DNA of 64,000 nucleotides from JBGAJN01 sp044224905 (GCA_044224905.1 JBGAJN010000001.1:2108001-2172000), one strand, 5' to 3'. Shown: positions 9,727-18,550, counted from the stretch's first letter. Notes: generated from the sequence alone by a model not told the origin. Program-made: numbers and translations.

Positions 9727-9754
9727 ATCGCCTCGTCGATGGTGACGAGGCGAT
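9727..9754 (-). terminator. 11-bp perfect hairpin, possible terminator
   Basis: ATCGCCTCGTC (9727-9737) is exactly complementary to GACGAGGCGAT (9744-9754) with a 6-nt loop. It lies just beyond the stop of the minus-strand membrane protein gene (9786) and ahead of queE. The T-tract after it is poor (CCTTTCTTCTT starts about 12 nt later), so it may be a weak or factor-assisted terminator. Confidence 0.4.
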
Positions 9755-9785
9755 TGAGCCGCACGAGGTGAGGTTAATTGTCCGT

Positions 9786-10889
9786 CTAGTGCGAGCTGTC
9801 GTCGTCGTGTTTGCGCTTTTGATCCGGCATGAACTTCGGCGTCACGTAGCCGGCTTGGCTCATTCCCATCAGCGCGACCAATTGCCACGGCACCGGCCAC
9901 AGCGTTCCGTCCGTGATGCTTTTCGTGAGAAAGATGCCGAGCGTGAGGATGGTCCAGAAAACCATCTGCGCCTTGGCGACGGAGACTTCGCGAAGCTTGG
10001 TCTCTTTGTTGAAGTTGGTGACGAGATCGGAAAGGCGCATCGGCAGGAAAACGATCTGCTTGTGTTCCGTCGTGGCGGCTTTCGAGGAACCATGATCATC
10101 GGCGGCGGTTTTGCGCTTCTTGTCCGGTCCCGGTGGTTGTTTGATGGCGCTCAATCCGCCGGTCGCCAGTGAAAGCCCCATCAGCGCGATCAAAGTTTCG
10201 GGAATTTCGGGAACCTCCAGCCGGATCAGTCCGAACCCGAACACCACACCGCCGATCGCAAGCGTCCAGGCGGCCAGTTGCGCGCGCCACATCGAAAGGC
10301 TTCCGTCGGGATTCGCCAATCCCGCAAAGATGCGCGCGAGTGGCGGGCGGTTGATGCCCGTCGTGGTCTTCCACGACATGAACGCGATGAAAATGGCGAT
10401 CGCCACGATCACGCCGCCTGACCACAGCGCGGCCGCGATGGGATATGCGAGGTAAACTTCGTTCTCGCCGATGACGTTGAAGGTTTGATCGCCCTCTTTC
10501 CACGTGAGCGTGGGCGTGATGCGGATCATCGCTTTATACGGGGGCGCTTTGCACTTTTGCAGATTGAAGAGCATCAGCGTGCCTTGCGTGGGCATCGCCT
10601 GGTTGTCGACCTTCTGCATCCAGAGATGGTTTCGCGACAGGCGGTAAACCGGAATAGGGGAGTTCTCCCACGGCAACGTTTGCGTGAGTGTATGATCTCC
10701 GTGCAGCACGAGCTCGGGCTTCATCGACTCGGTGATGTCTTTGTTGATGAACACCCGGATCATGTGCGACTGCATCTGGCCGTCCGGCATGTAGAGCTGC
10801 GCGGACTCGTTGGTGATCGGCGCGCTCCGTGCCGGGACGAACCCGGCGAACAGCAAGCTCGCGATGACTGCGACAAACTTCGTCTTCAT
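9786..10889 (-). CDS. Unrecognised membrane protein with signal peptide
   Basis: About 367 residues from the ATG at 10889 (MKTKFVAVIASLLFAGFVPARSA, a signal peptide); an upstream ATG at 10916 adds nine residues. After an extracytoplasmic domain of about 130 residues come a hydrophobic segment (AAALWSGGVIVAIAIFIAFM), a pair around 'AAWTLAIGGVVFGFGLI' and 'ETLIALMGLSLATGGLSA', and a pair near the C-terminus (TILTLGIFLTKSI, LVALMGMSQAGYV), with charged linkers rich in Lys and Asp. The C-terminus is very acidic/histidine-rich (HDDDSSH). I do not recognise the family. It is divergent from gdhA. Confidence 0.7.
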   Translation of the reverse strand: MKTKFVAVIASLLFAGFVPARSAPITNESAQLYMPDGQMQSHMIRVFINKDITESMKPELVLHGDHTLTQTLPWENSPIPVYRLSRNHLWMQKVDNQAMPTQGTLMLFNLQKCKAPPYKAMIRITPTLTWKEGDQTFNVIGENEVYLAYPIAAALWSGGVIVAIAIFIAFMSWKTTTGINRPPLARIFAGLANPDGSLSMWRAQLAAWTLAIGGVVFGFGLIRLEVPEIPETLIALMGLSLATGGLSAIKQPPGPDKKRKTAADDHGSSKAATTEHKQIVFLPMRLSDLVTNFNKETKLREVSVAKAQMVFWTILTLGIFLTKSITDGTLWPVPWQLVALMGMSQAGYVTPKFMPDQKRKHDDDSSH

Positions 10890-11108
10890 AAAGTGAACTC
10901 CGCGGAAATGTTTCATTCCTCAAATCCTCAGGCCCGTCGTGGTAGGACGAACCCCTTTTGCTCCGCGGCGGAGCCAGTGTCAAGCGCGGTGCGGAGGGTG
11001 GGCCATAGCCGCGGACAATTTTCGCCGCCAGGTCGCGCGGCACAAAAGTATGGCAGCCGGTCATTTCCGGCTTTGCCTCCCGGCGTGGGTCTCTGCTCTA
11101 TTCACCCC

Positions 11109-12365
<1,257 letters not shown>

Positions 12366-12438
12366 ACGGGCGGCGCCGTGAAGCAAGGTAAACATTACCC
12401 CTCGACGCGGGGCGGGAGCATTCTTTTTCTCGAAAGCG

Positions 12439-12609
12439 GTTTAACGACCCAAGCTCAGCGACCCAGCATCCGCGGAGCGGTGCAGCGTGACTGTTGTTCT
12501 GACTGCGCACGGGACGCAACGATTGCAACCGCGACGCTCATGCCGGGTTCGCGCTTTCACGAAGTGAAACGTTTTCTGTGTTGTTCCAATTTCCAGCGCA
12601 TGGTTAGGC
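12439..12609 (-). repeat. attC site A (last of the array, enlarged, 171 bp)
   Basis: On the plus strand it starts with GTTTAAC (12439-12445) and ends with GTTAGGC (12603-12609); on the minus strand, the direction of the cassettes, GCCTAAC is the R'' box and GTTAAAC the R' box. The conserved arm GACCCAAGCTCAGCGACCC follows. It is longer than its 93-bp siblings because of about 80 extra bases, and its R' box is the most divergent. It is the attC of the 122-residue cassette gene. Confidence 0.8.
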
Positions 12610-12616
12610 CACATGG

Positions 12617-12985
12617 TCATATATCAATCTGAAAATGCCAGCCAACTCCGTGCTGCGCCGCCGTGCTCAAAACACGCTCGCAATCCTTCAAGTCCTGAAT
12701 CGCTGGCTGTGCTTCCGGTCGTGGCAACAATGCTCGGATGGTCGCCAAGCCATCCTGCGCGGAAAAATGCTGCAACGGTGGTGCCTCGATGCCGTCCGCA
12801 TCGTCACCAAGAACATCAGCGAACGCATCTGCGCCCATGCTGATAAACTCGCTCAGCGGACGAACCCCAAGCTGCTGCGCCGCCGAATCAAGAGACTCGA
12901 TATGCCGCGAGAGCATCTTGCCGTCCATCATGGTATCCAAACCATCAATCTTCTTTTCTAGGGCGATGTAGTATGCAGCTCCCAT
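12617..12985 (-). CDS. Cassette 1: conserved hypothetical protein
   Basis: A 122-residue soluble acidic protein beginning MGAAYYIALEKKIDG. It resembles small proteins scattered in bacterial accessory regions with a 'GYYI.LE..I.GFD' start and a C-terminal 'E.VL..A...GV.WH' end, but I know no function. Its stop lies 7 nt from the R'' box of attC A and its start about 22 nt from attC B, the compact layout of an integron gene cassette with no room for other genes. Confidence 0.7.
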   Translation of the reverse strand: MGAAYYIALEKKIDGLDTMMDGKMLSRHIESLDSAAQQLGVRPLSEFISMGADAFADVLGDDADGIEAPPLQHFSAQDGLATIRALLPRPEAQPAIQDLKDCERVLSTAAQHGVGWHFQIDI

Positions 12986-13007
12986 AATTGTTTGTGGTGC
13001 AAATGCG

Positions 13008-13100
13008 GCCTAACGACCCAAGCTCAGCGACCCGGCCCGCGGGACGCCACGATTGCAACCGGAGCGCGATGGCCGGGTTCGCTGCAGAGCATGGTTAGGC
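13008..13100 (-). repeat. attC site B (93 bp)
   Basis: GCCTAAC (13008-13014) and GTTAGGC (13094-13100) border the site. Inner arms CAGCGACCCGGC and GCCGGGTTCGCTG pair except for one unpaired T, the extrahelical base expected in the folded bottom strand of attC. The central spacer contains ATTGCAACC, shared with sites C to F. Confidence 0.9.
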
Positions 13101-13110
13101 CACTGGTGAA

Positions 13111-13377
13111 TCATCTCAAACTCCGCAATCCATCTACGAGAAACCAAATCGCGACTACGACAACAAGCCCGATGCTGACCGCGTTGATGGCGATGCACGT
13201 CCAGAACCGGCTCGGAGCATCACCGCGTGACACAGGCACTACCCGACTGTAACGACCAGTGCCAGACGTAGTCTCACCAGTGCGCAAGTCACGCCGCAAA
13301 CCGATGCAGCCAGCAATGCCCCACACGAGAAACAGACTCGCCACGGCAATCTGGAGATATGGATTCACGGGATGCAA
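13111..13377 (-). CDS. Cassette 2: small two-helix membrane protein
   Basis: An 88-residue protein with two clear membrane segments (LQIAVASLFLVWGIAGCIGL near the N-terminus and AINAVSIGLVVVVAIWFLV near the C-terminus) joined by a polar loop of about 30 residues. Function unknown. The gene fills the cassette between attC B and attC C, and its stop is 10 nt from the R'' box of site B. Confidence 0.65.
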   Translation of the reverse strand: MHPVNPYLQIAVASLFLVWGIAGCIGLRRDLRTGETTSGTGRYSRVVPVSRGDAPSRFWTCIAINAVSIGLVVVVAIWFLVDGLRSLR

Positions 13378-13381
13378 AGTG

Positions 13382-13510
13382 GCCTAACGACCCAAGCTCA
13401 GCGACCCGGCCCACGGGAGGCGTGGATTGCAACCCCGTAAAGGGGCGCGGCCCCACGGGGCTTTACGCCCGCGACGCTCATGCCGGGTTCGCTGCAGCGC
13501 ATGGTTAGTC
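13382..13510 (-). repeat. attC site C (129 bp, with extra hairpin)
   Basis: Starts GCCTAAC (13382-13388) and ends GTTAGTC (13504-13510), one base off the GTTRRRY consensus. Between the conserved arms sits an insertion of about 36 bp, with its own inverted repeat CCCCGTAAAG...CTTTACG, which lengthens the apical loop relative to the 93-bp sites. Confidence 0.85.
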
Positions 13511-13520
13511 GGCGTCATCG

Positions 13521-13985
13521 TCATAACTCAATAGCATCTGTGCGCTCCTCAAATCCGCAGGATGAACAAACGCGCAACAACCACCGCCTGTCTTGTGATG
13601 CCACGAATCGCACATCACGACCTCCGCAACGCGAGCAAGTGTTGCGTTTCATCTCTGCCTCATACCACTCATCAAAACTGTCATACCGCAATGCTTCGGA
13701 ATCAGCAAGCTGCTCCTCCGGAGTGCCGTCCGGGCCAATATAAATGATGGATGCTGGCGACTGTCTGGTATCGTAGGCGAAGTAGTCGCCGCAACCGTTC
13801 GAGGCAAAGGCGATGAGAAAGTCCGGCCACGGCGACCAAACCTCCTGACTATGCAACCGCCGGTTCAGCGCGACGATGTCGCGCTCGCCACTGGAGACAT
13901 AGAAATCACAGGCGCGATGTATCGGGTCTGACGTGTCAGTCATCACGCGCTGGTGTCTTTCGGGAAATGTCGCGAGTGGTGTCAT
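13521..13985 (-). CDS. Cassette 3: SMI1/KNR4-like protein with C-terminal zinc ribbon
   Basis: 154 residues (an internal ATG at 13943 would give 140). The central segment WPDFLIAFASNGCGDYFAYD has the 'LI.FA.NG.GD.F..D' pattern of SMI1/KNR4 (SUKH) proteins, many of which are immunity proteins of polymorphic toxin systems. The C-terminus has two CxxC pairs (CSRCGG and CSSCG) about 22 residues apart, a probable zinc ribbon. Located between attC C and attC D. The immunity role is inferred from the family, not shown here; no cognate toxin is visible in the array. Confidence 0.65.
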   Translation of the reverse strand: MTPLATFPERHQRVMTDTSDPIHRACDFYVSSGERDIVALNRRLHSQEVWSPWPDFLIAFASNGCGDYFAYDTRQSPASIIYIGPDGTPEEQLADSEALRYDSFDEWYEAEMKRNTCSRCGGRDVRFVASQDRRWLLRVCSSCGFEERTDAIEL

Positions 13986-13995
13986 ACGGCGGGCC

Positions 13996-14088
13996 GCCTA
14001 ACGACCCAAGCTCAGCGACCCGGTCCGCGGGACTCCGCGATTGCAACGGCGACGCTCAAGCCGGGTTCCCCGAAGCGAATGGTTAGGC
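13996..14088 (-). repeat. attC site D (93 bp)
   Basis: GCCTAAC at 13996-14002 and GTTAGGC at 14082-14088. Same arms as site B apart from a few substitutions (GGTCCGCGGGACTCC in the spacer and TTCCCCGAAGCGAATGG on the far arm). Confidence 0.9.
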
Positions 14089-14110
14089 CGCGTTGGATCT
14101 GCTAAATCAA

Positions 14111-14347
14111 TCATGTCTGAGCCTCGGATGAAGGTGGTGGCATGAGAAACGGGCGATACTCGCAAAGCCGGTCGAACACCTCGTCTGGTGTCATACCATC
14201 GAACTGAGAAGTGTAGAAATCAATGTTGGGATTGCCAGTGGCACGTTTCAGCGCTTCGAACCACTCGCCAATCTCATCGTCGCCACCTTCGCCAGCCTGT
14301 ATCCGGCGAATCAGCTCGACCATCTCTGTGCGTGTTGAGCGAGTCAT
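14111..14347 (-). CDS. Cassette 4: colicin/pyocin-type bacteriocin immunity protein
   Basis: A 78-residue acidic protein with the layout of the Colicin_Pyocin immunity family (inhibitors of E-type DNase colicins and S-type pyocins): helix 1 'ELIRRIQAGEGGDDEIGEWFEAL', then the 'GNPNIDFY' turn equivalent to the HP-SDLIYYP segment, then 'MTPDEVFDRLCEYRPFL', matching '.TPEEIV.....Y.P..L'. Such proteins bind and block a nuclease domain. No DNase bacteriocin gene is adjacent, so this would be an orphan immunity gene carried as a mobile cassette. Confidence 0.65.
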   Translation of the reverse strand: MTRSTRTEMVELIRRIQAGEGGDDEIGEWFEALKRATGNPNIDFYTSQFDGMTPDEVFDRLCEYRPFLMPPPSSEAQT

Positions 14348-14360
14348 GACGTGTGAAGCG

Positions 14361-14453
14361 GCCTAACGACCCAAGCTCAGCGACCCGGCACTCGGGACGC
14401 CACGATTGCAAACCACGACGCCATGCCGGGTTCGCTGCAGCGCATGGTTAGGC
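14361..14453 (-). repeat. attC site E (93 bp)
   Basis: GCCTAAC at 14361-14367 and GTTAGGC at 14447-14453; same arms and length as site B with a few spacer changes. The stop of cassette gene 5 is 8 nt away on its right side. Confidence 0.9.
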
Positions 14454-14460
14454 CACATGG

Positions 14461-14937
14461 TCATGTCCACTCCACTGCTGAACCGTCTGGGTGAATCTCC
14501 AAACGGACTGGCGCTCCGGTCTCTGAGTGCGGCAATCGCGTCGAAAGCCGCAGCGGAAATGTGCGCGAGTCTGCAAAGTCCACCGTCGGCATCCGGCGCT
14601 CAGGCGGAAGCCAACTCCGGTCGTGAGCAACCCATCGCTTGGTCTTGTAATCCTGACAACAGCGAACCCACGCCGTGCCGTCGTGGTAATCGAAACTCTC
14701 CGGAGCACCGCTCGGCAACGAAATGATGGCGGGAAACGTGCGACCATCGGCCAACTGAACCTCGCCGGCAGTGTGGATGGTGTCTGAGGTAATCGCGCTC
14801 TGCTCGTCCTCTGGCTTGAGCGTCGTCTCGTCCTGACCCTCCTCGTCCTCTTCATCCCACGCGCAAACCCAATTGGGATACTCGCGCAAGACTTCGGGTG
14901 GCGGCCAATCTCCTGTGTAACGTAGTGGTTTTGGCAT
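14461..14937 (-). CDS. Cassette 5: hypothetical acidic protein
   Basis: 158 residues, no signal peptide or membrane segment. Starts MPKPLRYTGDWPPPEVL with 'YPNWVCAWDEED' and 'GQDETTLKP' blocks and Trp-rich patches later (TAWVRCC, KTKRWVAHD). I do not recognise a fold or function. The first cassette in the direction of the array; its start is 13 nt from the truncated attC F. Confidence 0.6.
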   Translation of the reverse strand: MPKPLRYTGDWPPPEVLREYPNWVCAWDEEDEEGQDETTLKPEDEQSAITSDTIHTAGEVQLADGRTFPAIISLPSGAPESFDYHDGTAWVRCCQDYKTKRWVAHDRSWLPPERRMPTVDFADSRTFPLRLSTRLPHSETGAPVRLEIHPDGSAVEWT

Positions 14938-14950
14938 GGCGTGTAATGTG

Positions 14951-15014
14951 GCCTAACGACCCAAGCTCAGCGACCCGGCCCGCGGGACGCCACGATTGCA
15001 ACCGCGACGCGATG
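14951..15014 (-). repeat. attC site F, truncated half-site
   Basis: GCCTAAC (14951-14957) and the first arm and spacer are intact and match sites B and D to about GCGACGCGATG. From about 15015 the sequence departs, and the second arm (GCCGGGTTCGCTG...GTTAGGC) is missing. In cassette orientation the R' box next to gene 5 is kept and the R'' half is lost, so the upstream end of the array was cut by a deletion or insertion. Confidence 0.8.
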
Positions 15015-15326
15015 GTGCAGTTGGGAAGTTGCCATCGGACGATTCGCACTGTTCAACGCCCCCAAAGCCTGTCGTTTCGGCTCCGAAAGCCCCTCCCCAC
15101 CACCCCCTTGACCTTCGGCGACAGGCTTCGCGCCGCCCGTGTGGTGCGAGGCCTAACTCAGACCGAATTGGCCAATGAATTCGGTGTTTCGTTGTCATCG
15201 GTGAAATTCTGGGAACAGAACAGAACACGTCCCGCATCGGGCCTGCATGCTCAAATGGAAGTCTTCCTGAATGGAGTCGAATTGGCAACTCACGAATCAG
15301 CCCAACAGCAGGCCCAAGGGGCCTAG
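15012..15326 (+). CDS. XRE-type helix-turn-helix protein (possible remnant)
   Basis: If read from the ATG at 15012, 104 residues with a clear XRE domain: FGDRLRAARVVRGLTQTELANEFGVS, then SVKFWEQNRTRP. It looks like the C-terminal DNA-binding part of the short 'GD.LR..R...GL.Q...A...GV' proteins common in this phylum. The N-terminal 40 residues are Arg/Pro-rich and unlike a folded domain, and the start falls exactly at the break in attC F, so this may be a truncated gene or one captured by the rearrangement. Confidence 0.45.
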   Translation: MVQLGSCHRTIRTVQRPQSLSFRLRKPLPTTPLTFGDRLRAARVVRGLTQTELANEFGVSLSSVKFWEQNRTRPASGLHAQMEVFLNGVELATHESAQQQAQGA

Positions 15327-15585
15327 CCTGTTGGGAACTTGCTACCCCGCGAATTTGCATTCCTCGATTTGACAAACGCGTGGCATCGATGGTTGACCAT
15401 CTAACGCGAAGTTCTTAACGCTGTGACCGCCGAAAACGAAGGCTCCTCCTGATGAATAATCGCCCACACGCGAGTCCTCCCCCACATGGAGAGGGAAAAT
15501 TGCCTCCAGTCGTTTGGCGAACGCGGCACGTTGAGACTTCAAGACCGCTGCCGAAATTTCCCCCTCCCGGTGGCGAGTAGCGCTG

Positions 15586-15876
15586 TTGGGTAATACACAA
15601 CGGTCGATAAACGTCAAAATTGGGCCTTTTCGGTGGCAGAGTAGACGGAGGAAGATATTCCCGACAACGGTGGTCACACTCGGTGACCATATCCACGTAA
15701 AGCGGGCCGAAAAGGGCCTTTTGGAGAGCGAATTGGCCGAAATGATGGGAGTTGCGATTTCCGTGATACGCGGCTGGGAAATGGATTTGCATAAGCCGAG
15801 CGAGTTGGAATGGCGGTCGCTGGCGTCAATTTTAAGCCTACACTCCCACTTCCTGAGCATCAAATCCAACTCTTGA
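15586..15876 (+). CDS. Second XRE-type helix-turn-helix protein (degenerate)
   Basis: The frame opens with TTG at 15586; a GTG at 15670 would give a compact 68-residue protein starting right before the domain TLGDHIHVKRAEKGLLESELAEMMGVAISVIRGWE (shown only in part: GDHI, GLLESELAEMMGV, IRGWE). It is a paralogue-like partner of the preceding HTH. The changes in the recognition helix and the missing ATG suggest decay. About 260 nt of sequence with no convincing gene separates the two. Confidence 0.4.
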   Translation: MGNTQRSINVKIGPFRWQSRRRKIFPTTVVTLGDHIHVKRAEKGLLESELAEMMGVAISVIRGWEMDLHKPSELEWRSLASILSLHSHFLSIKSNS

Positions 15877-16139
15877 GCCGATGTTGGGGTTTACACACTT
15901 ATCGCGGTAGCACATTGAATTATTTTGCTCGCCAACGGCGGGAATGATTGCCATTCTTTTGTGACAGGAATTTCCAATCAGCGGCCTAATGCATCGGAGA
16001 CCTCAACAGTTATTTTGAATCATGATCAAATCTGTCTCGACTAGATTTTTGCCCCCTGCGCCGCGGGCACCGGAGAAAATAACGTGCTAAATCAGCCCAC
16101 GCCACATTCCCTAATGAAACAGAAAACCCGATTCAACCT
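15877..16139. other. Intergenic, nothing recognised
   Basis: No coding frame with a domain, no strong hairpin and no repeat was seen. It is AT-richer than the flanks and probably holds the promoter for the downstream plus-strand genes starting at 16140. Confidence 0.4.
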
Positions 16140-16544
16140 ATGAACTATTCCGAAGAAAAAGTTAAACCGCTTTACATCATTCGCACTCCCCCGCTGTCCA
16201 GTTTCAGCGTTCGACAGAAGTTTACGACGCTGGCGAGTGAGCGTTTAATTGAGGAGGCGGGAAGCGGATTGAAAATGATCAAAGCTGCAGCTTTGAACTC
16301 CATGCCAGAACTTTTGAATGAGGCAGTGCCCACGTCTGACACAACTGCCGAAAAGAGACTTATCATCGCTCGGCTCAAGGCATTGCCCGAAAAGCACTAT
16401 CGATTTCTGGATGGTACAGACGTCACGGGATTGGAAGCAGCGCGAGAAGTTGAGCAAGGAACAGATCGAGGCCGCTATTTTCTCCGGTTCGAAGCTCAGG
16501 TTCTAAAACTTGCTCGCGAGGCAAAACAACGTGGCGACTTTTAA
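16140..16544 (+). CDS. Hypothetical protein upstream of caspase-like gene
   Basis: 134 residues, soluble, mostly helical in character (ERLIEEAGSGLKMIKAAAL, EKRLIIARLKALPEKHYRFL). No family recognised. It ends 12 nt before the caspase-like gene and is probably translated from the same mRNA, so it may be a partner, regulator or adaptor of that protein. The start ATG at 16140 is the first in frame. Confidence 0.55.
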   Translation: MNYSEEKVKPLYIIRTPPLSSFSVRQKFTTLASERLIEEAGSGLKMIKAAALNSMPELLNEAVPTSDTTAEKRLIIARLKALPEKHYRFLDGTDVTGLEAAREVEQGTDRGRYFLRFEAQVLKLAREAKQRGDF

Positions 16545-16556
16545 GACTTTAAGCTT

Positions 16557-17195
16557 ATGAACGTTTTGTTTCTCGAAACCGATCACGATTCTGCCACCAG
16601 TCAAGTACATGCGGCCAGACGGAGGGTTTTTACTAGGATGGGCGCCGGAAGCGAGATCGCTTTGTTCGGCGCAAGAGCCACTGCACCGCAGTTAATAATC
16701 GAGTGTGGTTCCGGGAAAAGTTGGACCCTTTTTAGCGGCATGGGACACGGGGACACAGATTCGTTCGAAGGGTATGTTAGACTGGGTTCGACGGGCAATG
16801 ATGTGGCCAATGTTTCTGACACCCCTCGGACAGCGAGGTTCTTCACTGAGAAGATTGTTCACTTGTACAGTTGCAATACTGCCAAAAACCTCGGGACTCA
16901 CTTGGTGAGGAAACAGGCTAAAGCTTTTATCGGATACAATGATTATGTCAGCCTCGCTAGCACTGCGTCGTTGGAAGACCTTTTCGTTTCCGTTTCGGCG
17001 GTTATCGATCGATCGATTTTGGCGGGCGACACACACGCTACTACTAAATTAAAAGCCGATGCCGAGTACAGGCGCGCCAGAGCTACTCTTTCCGCTCCTG
17101 GCTCAGCGGCGACACTGGCGGATCTGGTTGCATTCGATACGAACTACTTGGCGCTCAAAGGTCCATGGGACGGGCGTCAATTCGGAGGATATTAA
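16557..17195 (+). CDS. Caspase/CHAT-like cysteine peptidase candidate
   Basis: 212 residues. A hydrophobic strand followed by FSGMGHGD (His64 in GHG) and, about 40 residues later, a second strand ending IVHLYSCNTAKNLG (Cys106) reproduce the His-Cys dyad layout of the caspase fold (clan CD: CHAT, caspase, gingipain), with the usual following strand AKAFIGYND. A caspase-type His-Cys spacing of about 40 residues fits. C-terminal part is helical. No N-terminal prodomain and no signal peptide, so cytoplasmic. It sits between a small unknown gene and a membrane/helical-repeat gene, each about 12 nt apart, suggesting a three-gene operon. Protease activity is inferred from the motif only. Confidence 0.55.
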   Translation: MNVLFLETDHDSATSQVHAARRRVFTRMGAGSEIALFGARATAPQLIIECGSGKSWTLFSGMGHGDTDSFEGYVRLGSTGNDVANVSDTPRTARFFTEKIVHLYSCNTAKNLGTHLVRKQAKAFIGYNDYVSLASTASLEDLFVSVSAVIDRSILAGDTHATTKLKADAEYRRARATLSAPGSAATLADLVAFDTNYLALKGPWDGRQFGGY

Positions 17196-17206
17196 ACAAA
17201 GGAATT

Positions 17207-18550
17207 ATGCGCGCTGATCAGCCCTCACTGACAGCCGGAAACGGCTCGACAGGACGATGCATCTGCCGATGGTGTGGAGTAATTGCGGCGGGCGCGCTGG
17301 TGTTTTCAATCGGCGCAGCGGCTAGCTCAGTGTATGATCATCTGCCGAATACATTGGGTAAATTCTTTAGGACATTTACTGCATTTATCGCGGCGCTTCC
17401 GTGGGGTGGAGATGTTGCCCGTTTAGTCTTCGTAATGTCGATTTGTGGTGGAGTAGGTGCCTTGGCGCATAGTATTGCGGAATTCTTAGCGGAAACTGCG
17501 AAGCCTATCGAAGTGCGGAATAATCGCCGGATATGCATCTGGTGGAGTCTTCCAGGTAATATGCTCGTTGGAGCCGTAGCATCAAACGTGCTCCATTTTC
17601 CACTTGCCGCCGTATTCAACTACGACCAACTCCTCGCACGCGGCCCGCAAAACGATAAGCCGTTCCTCAGTATAATCTCACTATCACTATTGGCTGGTTA
17701 TGCTGGCCCCATTCTGCTTGATGCGCTGGCAAAGAAGTTTCAAGACTCCGTCGCAGCCAAACTTGAGGAGCGCCTCAAAAGCAAACAAGACATCTTGGAT
17801 CGAACACTACGATTCTTGCTGCAGGATATATTGACACGTCGTATTACGCCGAATGGGACTGATTGCGAGTTACTACGCGCAAAGTATGAAGAAGTGCAGC
17901 GAATTGAGGCAGAGAATGGCATGGAAGGATTGACGGCTCTAGACGCCGTAGTGGCGGGCTACTATTCGCTAGAACAGGAGCGGTACCGTGATGCCGTGCG
18001 TTATCTCGAAAATGCAGACGGAAAAGCGTCAGAATTGAAATCAGATGGGCAAAAATGGGCTGCCAAAAATCTCTTGGCCTTATCTTATCATTACGACTAC
18101 ATCCATCAGCATGATTGGTTCAAAAAGACCGTGGATCGGCATCAGGAGGCGTTGAAAACGAATCCTACTCCCATTCAAGAGGCGATCACCCTTGTAAATC
18201 TCGCCTATGCAATGAAAGACAATGACGATTTTGCTGGGGCGAAGGCAAAAGTTGAGGAAGCCCTGAAAACTGCGCGCAAATTTCCAGAAAAGTACTCAGC
18301 CGTCCGGGATGTTGCTCATTTGTGTAGCGCCACAGTTTTAACCCTAGAAGCGATCGCAGCGGCGAAAGACAGTCAACCACCTGCGCTTAGTCCTGCCATC
18401 GCGGAACTCGGAAAAATTGAAAATCCGAACGGAATTGATTACCTCCTTGAAGACGGAAGCATCGAAGACAGTGTCGTCGACGCTTGGTATTCGGATCAAG
18501 GTGTACCACAAGCCATTCGCGATATATTAGAACGCTTCCGAAAGAATTGA
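17207..18550 (+). CDS. Membrane protein with C-terminal TPR-like repeats
   Basis: 447 residues from the ATG at 17207, preceded by AAAGGAATT (good ribosome site); an earlier frame-internal start would overlap the previous gene. Membrane segments: VIAAGALVFSIGAAASSVY, a pair around 'LVFVMSICGGVGALAHSI', 'LPGNMLVGAVASNVLHFPLAAVF' and 'LSLLAGYAGPILLDAL'. A charged coiled region follows (KLEERLKSKQDILDRTL), then helical repeats with TPR-like features (AVAGYYSLEQERYRDAVRYL; FAGAKAKVEEALKTA). Probably anchors or senses for the caspase-like protein encoded just upstream. No close family recognised. Confidence 0.6.
   Translation: MRADQPSLTAGNGSTGRCICRWCGVIAAGALVFSIGAAASSVYDHLPNTLGKFFRTFTAFIAALPWGGDVARLVFVMSICGGVGALAHSIAEFLAETAKPIEVRNNRRICIWWSLPGNMLVGAVASNVLHFPLAAVFNYDQLLARGPQNDKPFLSIISLSLLAGYAGPILLDALAKKFQDSVAAKLEERLKSKQDILDRTLRFLLQDILTRRITPNGTDCELLRAKYEEVQRIEAENGMEGLTALDAVVAGYYSLEQERYRDAVRYLENADGKASELKSDGQKWAAKNLLALSYHYDYIHQHDWFKKTVDRHQEALKTNPTPIQEAITLVNLAYAMKDNDDFAGAKAKVEEALKTARKFPEKYSAVRDVAHLCSATVLTLEAIAAAKDSQPPALSPAIAELGKIENPNGIDYLLEDGSIEDSVVDAWYSDQGVPQAIRDILERFRKN

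Noticed and set aside
12439..15014. CRISPR-like array (regular repeats about every 400 bp)
   Set aside because: The repeats are 93 bp or longer with attC box motifs, and the spacers are complete genes, so an integron cassette array explains them better.
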